A stretch of 64,000 nucleotides of DNA from Mucilaginibacter sp. CSA2-8R (GTDB taxonomy: Bacteria > Bacteroidota > Bacteroidia > Sphingobacteriales > Sphingobacteriaceae). Made by a program: the position numbers and the translations under genes. Shown one piece after another: positions 1 to 6,813 of this stretch. The stretch is from NCBI RefSeq assembly GCF_038806765.1, contig NZ_CP152389.1, forward strand, positions 3,224,001 through 3,288,000, given 5' to 3'. Every line of letters starts with the position of its first letter. Positions within the stretch are counted from its first letter, which is position 1. The notes beneath the pieces were generated by a model. The model was not told where the DNA came from, searched no databases, and saw only the letters and a list, made by a program, of their open reading frames with translations.

Positions 1-433
1 CTTCGCCCAGTTCGTACTTGGCAATTTCAGCGCCGGTCGAGTCGTCCACAATACGGATGTACGAGTCGCGCACCTGCCCGTAGTTTTGCTTGCGTACCAG
101 GGCATCGTGAATGGTTACCACAAACAGGATCTCGCTGATGCGCGGGTCAACCAGCGACAGGTCGACCGAGATGATCTCATCATCGCCGTGGGCGCTATTG
201 CCGCCTGTAGGGTCGTCGCCCGAGTGGTGCAGGGCGCCGTCGGGCGAGTCGGTATTGCCGTAAAAGATAAAAAACTCTTCGGCCGGAATAAGCCGGTTCT
301 GGTCTATCATGATGGCCGAGGCATCCAGGTCAAAATCGTAACCGGTGCCCTCGTTAGGGTTCCATCCCAAACCCACACTTATTTTTTGCAGACCAATGTT
401 AATGCGCTGGCCTTTTTGCAGATTAATTGCCAT
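1..433 (-). CDS. TerD-family protein, 3' end outside window
   Basis: The minus strand reads open from an ATG at 431-433 to the window edge (about 144 residues seen, no stop reached). The start MAINLQKGQRINIG, then GLGWNP, the acidic DFDLDASA stretch and GDDEIISVDLS are the hallmarks of the TerD/TerE/CABP1 fold. In that fold the Asp-rich loops bind calcium. Family members belong to the tellurite-resistance and general stress (ter) systems and act in the cytoplasm near the membrane. Other ter genes are probably to the left of the window, since the gene to its right is unrelated. The exact paralogue (TerD, TerE or TerZ) cannot be told from this part. Recognition of the family is firm; the cellular role is inferred. 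Confidence 0.93.
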   Translation of the reverse strand, partial: MAINLQKGQRINIGLQKISVGLGWNPNEGTGYDFDLDASAIMIDQNRLIPAEEFFIFYGNTDSPDGALHHSGDDPTGGNSAHGDDEIISVDLSLVDPRISEILFVVTIHDALVRKQNYGQVRDSYIRIVDDSTGAEIAKYELGE

Positions 434-718
434 TTAAAGTTGTATTAGTTCTGGCTAACAGATACCGTTATAACAGCGTTATGTGCCACCCTGTTTCACC
501 CTGCTCCTTGGTTAATGAGCTTAAGCGGTTAAGGTAGAATATAAATTTAAACCCGCCAATTTATTTAAAAAATTAAAGGAACGCCGACCGGTGACTTACA
601 TTAAGCCAATGATAGCTGGTTAACAGTCAATCTATTGAACGAATTAGGTGAATTTTTACTGCAAATTGAGCAAATACAGCTTACATTTGTGCCCGTATTT
701 TTTTGAAGGTACCTGTTT

Positions 719-1249
719 ATGAAAACGCTTGTAATTGTGATCCATCCGGATATGCCTAACTCTGTCATCAACAAAACGTGGAAGGAGGCACTGAACCAGC
801 ACCCCGACCGCTTTATGGTGCATGATTTGTATGAGGCTTACCCCGATGGCCGCATCAATGTAGCTACCGAGCAGCGACTGATGGAGCAGCACGATAAAAT
901 TGTGTTCCAGTTTCCGTTTTACTGGTTTAACTGCCCGCCCCTGTTTAAGCAATGGCTGGACGAGGTACTTACCCACGGCTGGGCCTATGGCAGCAAAAGC
1001 GGCTTTAAAATGGCGGGCAAAACCATTGCGCTGGCCGTATCACTGGGCAGCGACGAGCCCGATTACAGCTCCGGCGGTAAATATCAGTATACACTTGATG
1101 AACTGCTGCGCCCTTTTGAGCTGAGCTTTGACTATGTTAAAGCCAAATACCACCCGCCCTTTGCCTGGTACGGTATGGAGTACAACGCCACTGCAGAATG
1201 GGCCGAGCAAAGTGTGCCCGAATACCTGAAGTTTTTAGAGGCTTTGTAA
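719..1249 (+). CDS. NAD(P)H oxidoreductase, flavodoxin-fold (KefF/MdaB-like)
   Basis: A 176-residue soluble protein that begins with a beta strand and phosphate-binding loop region (MKTLVIVIHPDMPNS). It carries the family signature FQFPFYWFNCPPLFKQWLD around residues 62-80 and AYGSKSG near residue 91. Such FMN or FAD proteins reduce quinones or other electrophiles with NAD(P)H. It is a paralogue of the gene at 25948-26493: both share FPFYW and AYGSK. Unlike that copy it has no neighbouring HxlR regulator. A -7-like TACATTTG lies at 682-689, 30 bases before the ATG, but no -33 TTG stands at the usual distance. The substrate is unknown. Confidence 0.9.
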   Translation: MKTLVIVIHPDMPNSVINKTWKEALNQHPDRFMVHDLYEAYPDGRINVATEQRLMEQHDKIVFQFPFYWFNCPPLFKQWLDEVLTHGWAYGSKSGFKMAGKTIALAVSLGSDEPDYSSGGKYQYTLDELLRPFELSFDYVKAKYHPPFAWYGMEYNATAEWAEQSVPEYLKFLEAL

Positions 1250-1398
1250 GAGAAACGCCCCAAATTCACCAAACCGTTTAAATTTGTATTTTTAACGGCG
1301 CAACCAGGCCGGCACGCTTAGCACAATGCGCCGTGCAATTGGCGCTATAAGCTGGCCGATAAACGGTTGCGTGTAACCAAAGCCCTTTTACGTGAGCT

Positions 1399-2343
1399 AT
1401 GTTTAAAAAGAGAAATACCGTTAGTAAGCTTTGGTTAAAACTGACCAACAAGCCCCAATACAAAATGTACAAGTGGGAGTTGGAGAACTATAAAAACGAA
1501 CAGCTCACCAACTTTTTTACCGGTGCCAACCTTTTAGATACGCCCGATAAAATTATAGCCGCGGCCCGGCAGGATGGCTGCATTAATGTGATGCACAGCG
1601 GTAACGCCGGCGATGTTATTTACGCGCTGCCTACCATCAAGCAGCTGCACCAACTCACAGGTGCACCTATTAACGTTTATTTACGAACCAACCAGCCCAT
1701 TGTGCTCTCGGGCCATGCATCACACTCTATGGGTGCGGTGATGCTTAACGAAAAAACAGTTTCGTTGCTTGCGCCGCTCATTGCTGCACAGCCTTACGTT
1801 AACAGTTGCCAGGTTTACCAAAGCGAAAAAATACACCTCAATTTTGACATTGTACGGTCTAAAACCATATCGCTGGGCAGTGGTAATATTGCGCGCTGGT
1901 ACAGTTATTTTACCGGCATTACGCCCCAGTTGTGGCAGCCATGGCTCACTGTTAAGCCAGATGCGGCTTATGCTAACACCATAGTACTGGCCCGGAGCGA
2001 ACGTTACCGTAATTCGGCCATCAGCTACGCTTTTTTGAGCCGCTACCCTAACCTCGTATTCATCGGCGTAAAATCGGAGTATGAGGATATGAAAAAAGCC
2101 ATTCCCACCCTGCGTTGGGTGGAGGTAAGCGACTTTTTGCACATGGCACAGTTAATTGCAGGCTGTAAACTTTTCATCGGCAACCAGTCGTTTCCGTTTT
2201 CGGTAGCCGAGGCGCTGAAGGTGCCGCGGGTGCTGGAGGTGTACGCCAAAATTGCCAATGTAGTGCCCGAAGGACCCAACGCGTATGATTTTTATTTTCA
2301 GCAACACCTGGAATCGTTGGTTAAACAACTTTACAATGCCTGA
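1399..2343 (+). CDS. Glycosyltransferase family 9-like protein
   Basis: A 314-residue cytoplasmic protein with no signal peptide. The middle contains HSGNAGDVIYALPTIKQL (about residues 73-90), which resembles the N-terminal sugar-binding motif of ADP-heptose:LPS heptosyltransferase-like (GT-B) enzymes. A C-terminal FIGNQSFPFSVAEALKVP segment matches the nucleotide-sugar site region of that fold. The gene lies 49 bases before a GT2 glycosyltransferase on the same strand, so both probably act on a cell-surface polysaccharide or LPS. The first 30 residues are rich in Lys and could touch the membrane. The fold assignment is moderately sure; donor and acceptor are unknown. Confidence 0.7.
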   Translation: MFKKRNTVSKLWLKLTNKPQYKMYKWELENYKNEQLTNFFTGANLLDTPDKIIAAARQDGCINVMHSGNAGDVIYALPTIKQLHQLTGAPINVYLRTNQPIVLSGHASHSMGAVMLNEKTVSLLAPLIAAQPYVNSCQVYQSEKIHLNFDIVRSKTISLGSGNIARWYSYFTGITPQLWQPWLTVKPDAAYANTIVLARSERYRNSAISYAFLSRYPNLVFIGVKSEYEDMKKAIPTLRWVEVSDFLHMAQLIAGCKLFIGNQSFPFSVAEALKVPRVLEVYAKIANVVPEGPNAYDFYFQQHLESLVKQLYNA

Positions 2344-2392
2344 AGCAGCGGCATATATCTTAAAACGTTTAGTGCGTATTTGAATATCACTC

Positions 2393-3376
2393 ATGCTTAA
2401 AAAATCGGTCAGTATCATTATTCCTAACTACAACGGCCGGCAGCTGTTAGAACAGTATTTGCCGTATACCTTGCATGCCGTAAAAAACAGCGGTGCGGTT
2501 TACGAAGTTATTGTGGTAGATGATTGCTCTAAAGATGATTCGGTAGCCTACCTGCGCAGCCAGTATCCCGATATTAACGTGCTGGTAAACGCCCAAAACG
2601 GCGGATTTTCGTACACCTGCAACCAGGGCATACAGGCTGCCCGCATGGATCTAATTCTGCTCCTCAACTCGGACATCAAACTATCGCCCGATTATTTTGA
2701 CCAGCAATGGAGGTATTTTGACCGCGAAGATACCTTTGGCGTGATGGGGCGCATTACCGACATAGATGGCCCGCGCATACAGGATGCTGCCCGCATGCCT
2801 AAGTTTAACGGCTTTAAACTAAAAACCGCCTACTTTTATTACCGTACCGACCAGCAGCCCGCCCTTACGCTGTACCTATCGGGAGCTAACGCCTTGGTTG
2901 ATGCCCAAAAACTAAAGGCCATGGGCGGCTTTAACGAAACGTTTTCGCCTTTTTATGCCGAAGATTTTGAATTGAGCCTGCGGGCCTGGCGCCTTAATTG
3001 GAAATGTTATTACGAGCACCAATCGGTTTGCGGACACGAGGTATCGGCCAGTACCAAAAACTACAAAACTGCCCGCTGGGTAAAAATGGTATACTTTCGT
3101 AACCGCTACTACCTGCACGCCCTGCACCTGGGCCGGGCCGCATTGGCACTATGGTTTTTACAAATCACCCTCATCGACCTGCTGCCCAAAATCATCACCG
3201 GCAAATTTTGGATGCTCGAAAGCTATACCTCCTTCCTTAAAAACCTGTCGCAAATTAGCGGGCGCCGCAAACAGTTTAAATTCCTGATGCAGCAGCATCA
3301 TAGTACCACCACCGTGAGCGATGTTTTTGAAACTATTAGTAAGAGTGTTGAGGGTGCTAAAGTGGAGAGAGTGTAA
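2393..3376 (+). CDS. Glycosyltransferase family 2
   Basis: A 327-residue GT-A glycosyltransferase. It starts with VSIIIPNYNGRQLL, followed by VIVVDDCSKDDS (nucleotide-sugar binding), NGGFSYTCNQGI, and LLLNSDIKL (the DXD-like metal site). The acceptor-side motif FYAEDFELSLRAW (ED) is also present. The C-terminal 90 residues hold an amphipathic or hydrophobic stretch (LWFLQITLIDLLP) that may anchor the enzyme to the inner face of the membrane. It resembles the rhamnosyltransferase-type GT2 branch. Together with the upstream GT9-like gene it probably extends a surface glycan. Family call firm, sugar specificity unknown. Confidence 0.93.
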   Translation: MLKKSVSIIIPNYNGRQLLEQYLPYTLHAVKNSGAVYEVIVVDDCSKDDSVAYLRSQYPDINVLVNAQNGGFSYTCNQGIQAARMDLILLLNSDIKLSPDYFDQQWRYFDREDTFGVMGRITDIDGPRIQDAARMPKFNGFKLKTAYFYYRTDQQPALTLYLSGANALVDAQKLKAMGGFNETFSPFYAEDFELSLRAWRLNWKCYYEHQSVCGHEVSASTKNYKTARWVKMVYFRNRYYLHALHLGRAALALWFLQITLIDLLPKIITGKFWMLESYTSFLKNLSQISGRRKQFKFLMQQHHSTTTVSDVFETISKSVEGAKVERV

Positions 3377-3387
3377 GTGATTTTTCA

Positions 3388-3421
3388 TGTGCAGATGTGC
3401 GGGTGTGCAAATGTGCAGATG
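3388..3421. repeat. Degenerate tandem repeat of about 8-10 bases
   Basis: Four near copies of a TGTGCARATG-like unit (GTGCAGAT, GTGCGGGT, GTGCAAAT, GTGCAGAT) stand head to tail just after the GT2 stop codon. No coding frame uses it. It looks like a decayed microsatellite. Confidence 0.7.
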
Positions 3422-3537
3422 AAAACTAAGGCGTGATTTTTGAATGGGTGAATACCCACTACCGCGTAATTGCGAGTGTATGGTGTTTAATAAATAACTA
3501 TACCTTGATTCTTTTAGCGGATGAAGCGGGTAAGAAA

Positions 3538-3580
3538 AACCTGCCCGCGGGCGGTGTGGTGATAGCACCAACCACAGGTT
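3538..3580. repeat. Dispersed hairpin repeat, copy 1
   Basis: AACCTG (3538-3543) pairs with CAGGTT (3575-3580). Inside, TGGTG (3557-3561) pairs with CACCA (3566-3570) around the loop ATAG. A near-identical unit occurs at 4383-4432 and a partial one at 4254-4280, so this is a repeated element and not a gene-specific terminator. Confidence 0.75.
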
Positions 3581-3773
3581 TAAATTTCAGTGGCTACTCG
3601 TGACCCAACCACATAGGCAAGAGTAGCCCTTGCTCTGCCTCGCCCGACATACCCACGCCAGTCGAGGGGCGGCCCATACCTCCACGCGCCACCAAAAATT
3701 TGCTGATGCGTCTTAATTACTTATTTTTATCAAAGTTAAACCCAACGCCATAACACCAAATATAGCCCCCGTA

Positions 3774-4166
3774 ATGTTCCGGTTTAAAGTTTGCAAGTTA
3801 AGTTTCGCTTTAATTTTGTTTACCTTGGCTACTTGTAAAAACAAAGCCGGGAACGAATTAAATATATGCGTATATGGCGTATATAAACCAGATAGTTATA
3901 TCGCTATCAAATTAGACGGCAACACGGTTTACAGCAAAACTATAACCGATAACAAATTTAGCGAACGGAGATTGCCTGCCATATTTACCTATAAAAACAA
4001 GGCTTTAATAACGCTGATGGTTAACGACAAGGACACTACTTTCACTTGTAATTTAGAAAAGAAAAACTATCTCAATATGGCCTTTTCCATCTTTCAAAAT
4101 CAGTTTCAGGTGGTAAGGGTCGACTCGTTAACGTACCAAAAAAGCGGAGATGATGTTATATATTAA
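3774..4166 (+). CDS. Small hypothetical lipoprotein
   Basis: A 130-residue protein with a charged start (MFRFKVCK), a hydrophobic core and the lipobox-like LATC at residues 18-21. It is therefore likely a lipoprotein anchored in the outer or inner membrane. The mature part has no recognised domain and looks beta-rich (repeated YIAIKLDGNTVY and FTYKNKALITLMV patterns). Base composition is more AT-rich than the flanking GT2 and HxlR/NmrA genes, and the gene sits between repeat-filled gaps, which may mean recent acquisition. The function is not known. Confidence 0.6.
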   Translation: MFRFKVCKLSFALILFTLATCKNKAGNELNICVYGVYKPDSYIAIKLDGNTVYSKTITDNKFSERRLPAIFTYKNKALITLMVNDKDTTFTCNLEKKNYLNMAFSIFQNQFQVVRVDSLTYQKSGDDVIY

Positions 4167-4253
4167 CGTTAGCTTTCATAACGGATCTATTTCTTGCTCT
4201 GGCGCAGGTTTTAGAGTAGCTGATTGAGGAGTAGCAAAATCTGTCTGTGCGTA

Positions 4254-4280
4254 GTTTGGTAATAGCACCAACCACTGGCT
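4254..4280. repeat. Dispersed hairpin repeat, partial copy
   Basis: The core TTTGGTAATAGCACCAACCACTGG matches the inner stem and right arm of the element at 3538-3580 (TGGT with ACCA around AATAGC). The left arm is missing, so it is a decayed copy. Confidence 0.6.
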
Positions 4281-4288
4281 GCGCATAA

Positions 4289-4326
4289 GGAAAGAACCAA
4301 GAGCCAAGAATCACGAGCCAGGAGCT
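4289..4326. repeat. Seven-base degenerate tandem repeat (GAACCAA/GAGCCAA)
   Basis: Head-to-tail units GAACCAA, GAGCCAA, GAATCAC, GAGCCAG and GAGC. The same repeat occurs in the opposite orientation at 6609-6667. It lies outside any gene. Confidence 0.7.
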
Positions 4327-4382
4327 ATTTTTAGCCTATGGTTTGTGTTATCACGAACCATCAGCCATGCTAAGCAGCTGGC

Positions 4383-4432
4383 AAGAAAAACCTGTCCGCA
4401 GGTGGTGTGGTGATAACACCAACCACAGGCTA
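4383..4432. repeat. Dispersed hairpin repeat, copy 2
   Basis: CCTGT (4391-4395) pairs with ACAGG (4425-4429). The inner GGTG (4409-4412) pairs with CACC (4417-4420) around ATAA. The block shares nearly every base with the copy at 3538-3580, including the flanking AAGAAAAA on the left. Confidence 0.75.
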
Positions 4433-4447
4433 CTAAACGAGCTTTTA

Positions 4448-4535
4448 ATCAATCATTTACAATTCACTCATTGGCTTTCATCCGCACATCAAGAATTCGC
4501 TCAATCAATCACTCATTCATTCATTGGCTTCCATT
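4448..4535. repeat. CATT/CAATCA low-complexity repeat running into hxlR 3' end
   Basis: Runs of CATTCATTCATT, CAATCAATCACT and two copies of CATTGGCTT stand here. The stop codon and last residues (EANE) of the HxlR gene on the minus strand are built from this repeat. The gene's C-terminus may thus have been remade by repeat expansion. Confidence 0.55.
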
Positions 4536-4876
4536 ACCCCGGTAGCCCAATGGGCCATAGCATCAATAACGGGCAGCAAACCACGACCGCTATTGCTAAG
4601 GCTGTAAACTACAAAAGGCGGCACTACGGGTTTGCTCTCGCGGATGATGATGCCGTCGGCTTCCAACTGCTTAAGTTGTTGTATCAGCACCTTTTCGGTA
4701 ATGGCGGGCACTGCGCGCTTAAGTTCGCCGTAACGTTTGGGGCCTACTATTAAATGGTATAAAATTATAGGCTTCCAGTAATTACCAATACGCTCCATTA
4801 CAAAGGTTACAGGGCATTGCTGCAGGGCTATGCGTTTATTTTCTTGTATGGTTGATGCTTCTTTAATGGCTGTCAT
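4517..4876 (-). CDS. HxlR-family winged-helix regulator
   Basis: A 119-residue DNA-binding protein with the typical HxlR order: CPVTFVMERIGNYWKPIILYHL (helix 1 with the conserved Cys), RYGELKRAVPAITEKVLIQQLKQLEADGII (recognition helix) and the wing PPFVVYSLS. HxlR proteins bind DNA as dimers and often sense electrophiles or redox state through the N-terminal Cys. The gene is divergent from an NmrA-type reductase at 4955, with 78 bases between the two starts. It probably controls that gene and itself. Family call firm, effector unknown. Confidence 0.93.
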   Translation of the reverse strand: MTAIKEASTIQENKRIALQQCPVTFVMERIGNYWKPIILYHLIVGPKRYGELKRAVPAITEKVLIQQLKQLEADGIIIRESKPVVPPFVVYSLSNSGRGLLPVIDAMAHWATGVMEANE

Positions 4877-4881
4877 GCATG

Positions 4882-4931
4882 CTTACTTTAGGGTAAGTAC
4901 TTGTATAAAAGTAAGTACAAATATACCTTTG
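4882..4931 (+). promoter_or_regulatory. Promoter and HxlR operator candidates for the NmrA gene
   Basis: TTG at 4901-4903 and TACCTTTG at 4924-4931 are 20 bases apart, matching the Bacteroidota -33/-7 pattern TTG-N19/20-TAnnTTTG. GTAAGTAC occurs twice in direct orientation (4893-4900 and 4911-4918). Dyads CTTAC/GTAAG (4882-4897) and TACTT/AAGTA (4898-4913) overlap the -33 box. This fits an operator for the adjacent HxlR regulator. Confidence 0.6.
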
Positions 4932-4954
4932 TTTCAACATAAAAAAAACAAACT

Positions 4955-5836
4955 ATGAAAATTACCATCGCCGGTTCGTTAGGCAACATCAGCAAACCTT
5001 TAGCCCAACAGTTAATAAGCGCAGGGCATACCGTTACCGTAATTACCAGCACTGCCGACCGCCAGCCGGCCATTGAGGCACTGGGTGCGCAAGCCGCCGT
5101 AGGTTCGGTGAGTGATGCTGCATTTTTAACCCATGCATTTACCGGTGCCGATGCCGTTTATACCATGACGCCACCTAACATGGGCGGCGCCAACATTATT
5201 GCCAACACCGTAAACGCCGGGCGGGCTTATGCCCAGGCCATTATAGCAGCGGGTGTTAAAAGCGTTGTGATGCTCAGCAGTATAGGTGCCGACCAGCCCC
5301 AGGGCACCGGCCCAATCAGAGGCGTACATCAAATTGAAGAAATTTTCAGGCAACAGCTTACCGGCGTAAATATTACCTTTTTGCGGGCAGGCTTTTTTTA
5401 TTACAACCTGTTTAATGATGCACCGATGATCAAAAACATGCACATCATGGGCAGTAATTACCCGGCCGATGCCGCTATGCCGCTGGTACACCCGCAAGAC
5501 ATTGCCGCGGCCGCTGCCGAAGAGTTACAAAAGCCAGGCCATGGCACCGAGGTACGCTACATCATCAGCGATGTAAAAACCGGGAATGAAATTGCCGCTG
5601 CACTGGGCCAGGCCATTGGTGAGCCACAATTACCTTTTGTTGAATTTACCGATGAGCAAGCCATGCAAGGGATGCAATCAGCAGGATTACCAACCGAAAT
5701 GGCTGAGCTATATACCGAGATGGGCCGCGGTTTTCGCACCGGCATCATTCCCGGCCACTTCCGCAGCACCCATGCACCCGTTACCGGCAGCATCAAACTA
5801 CAACAGTTTGCCCAGGAGTTTGCGCAAAAGTTTTAA
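4955..5836 (+). CDS. NmrA-like NAD(P)-binding oxidoreductase
   Basis: A 293-residue atypical short-chain dehydrogenase. The Rossmann start MKITIAGSLGNISKPLAQQL has the nucleotide-binding glycines, and AVYTMTPPNM plus VVMLSSIGADQ follow as in NmrA and NAD(P)H-azoreductase-like proteins. The classical YxxxK catalytic pair is not evident, as in many NmrA members that act as redox sensors or quinone reductases. The divergent HxlR gene and the shared promoter region suggest induction by electrophilic or oxidative stress. Substrate unknown. Confidence 0.9.
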   Translation: MKITIAGSLGNISKPLAQQLISAGHTVTVITSTADRQPAIEALGAQAAVGSVSDAAFLTHAFTGADAVYTMTPPNMGGANIIANTVNAGRAYAQAIIAAGVKSVVMLSSIGADQPQGTGPIRGVHQIEEIFRQQLTGVNITFLRAGFFYYNLFNDAPMIKNMHIMGSNYPADAAMPLVHPQDIAAAAAEELQKPGHGTEVRYIISDVKTGNEIAAALGQAIGEPQLPFVEFTDEQAMQGMQSAGLPTEMAELYTEMGRGFRTGIIPGHFRSTHAPVTGSIKLQQFAQEFAQKF

Positions 5837-6160
5837 GTTAGGCAAGCCAGTGATGTAGGTAAGTCATTTTTTCTCGTATGCAGCTTCTTTGAGTTTTAGG
5901 ATGATGACTGGTTAAGCGCACTTAATCAGTAACTGCTCCTACCCCGCAAGTTTAAAAGCGTGGCTATGCATACAGTTACAGGCCTACTTATAACACGATA
6001 AAATTATGATTTGGGTAAGCTTAAGCATTAGGTTAATGGTAAGCAATGCTTGAGCGGCGTCTGTTCGTACCAAAAAGCAAATAGTAAATTTATTAATTGT
6101 TTAAATTGACTTTGCCCTGGTTGAGCTTAACGCTAAAGAGAGGCTGCAGTTCAAAAAAAG

Positions 6161-6309
6161 TGATAATATAGTATATTTTTGAGTATAAAGCCCGTTCGAA
6201 TACTAAACTTCGAAAATAACAGACGAATTTGATTAGTTAAGTGTGTTTGTGGCTAATAGCTTATCTGTTTTAAGCAGACTTTATACTGTTATGATATACT
6301 ATATTATCA
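6161..6309. repeat. MITE-like element with perfect terminal inverted repeats
   Basis: TGATAATATAGTATAT (6161-6176) is exactly complementary to 6294-6309. A second perfect arm AGTATAAAG (6182-6190) pairs with CTTTATACT (6279-6287). The 88-base centre has no ORF. TTCAA occurs just outside both ends (6150-6154 and 6310-6314), a possible but weak target-site duplication. It could instead be a structured RNA. Confidence 0.6.
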
Positions 6310-6608
6310 TTCAAGCTAATTAATACACAGACAGTAACTGTCTCCGTATTAATTGAGATTTTACTAAAGTGCAGAACACTTATTAGAAACATTTAAGAAT
6401 TGGCCGCTGGAAGCAAAATATTTTACCAGAGAATTTTTGTAAGTCGGTGAGTCGGTCGAGCCAATAAGGGAATGAGTGAGTTGTGAATGAGTATATAATG
6501 GCCCCTCCTGTCATGTTGAGCGATAGCGAAATATGGTGATACTCGCGGTAAAATTAGGAATGTAGCTCTGCTTTCTGTATTCTTAATTCTATACTCTTGA
6601 CTTCAAAA

Positions 6609-6667
6609 TCTTGGCTCCTGGTTCTTGGCTCTTGGTTCTTCGTTCTTGGCTCCTGGTTCTTAGCTCT
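6609..6667. repeat. Seven-base degenerate tandem repeat (TTGGCTC/TTGGTTC)
   Basis: Eight or so head-to-tail units such as TTGGCTC, CTGGTTC, TTGGTTC and TTCGTTC. It is the reverse complement of the repeat at 4289-4326. Confidence 0.7.
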
Positions 6668-6813
6668 ATACTCTATTCTCGACCCCCTCCTGTCCGCAAG
6701 CGCACCATAACACCGTCCGGTATCGTACAGTTATTACACTACACTGCATTGTAAATCAACACCTTAACACATGGCATTATATTTAAAGCTATTACCTTTA
6801 AAATTGATGCCTC

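Larger units (their letters stand above)
3377..3773. other. Intergenic region with short repeats, no gene seen
   Basis: About 400 bases between the GT2 gene and a small lipoprotein gene. It holds a GTGCAGAT-type tandem repeat at 3388-3421 and a hairpin repeat at 3538-3580, each listed separately. Reading both strands shows no convincing coding frame. Confidence 0.6.
5837..6813. other. Long repeat-rich intergenic region
   Basis: Nearly 1 kb without a coding frame. It contains a MITE-like inverted-repeat element (6161-6309), a TGTCATGTTGAGCGATAGCG motif at 6509-6529 that resembles the GTCATTGCGAG repeat class seen at 61865, and a seven-base tandem repeat (6609-6667). The first 300 bases show no structure I recognise. 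Confidence 0.6.

Noticed and set aside
86..448. Plus-strand frame of 120 codons opposite TerD
   Set aside because: The minus strand gives a clear TerD protein over the same bases; the plus frame has no family and is a shadow.
4343..4753. Plus-strand frame of 136 codons
   Set aside because: It runs through repeats and antisense to the HxlR gene; the residues have no pattern of their own.
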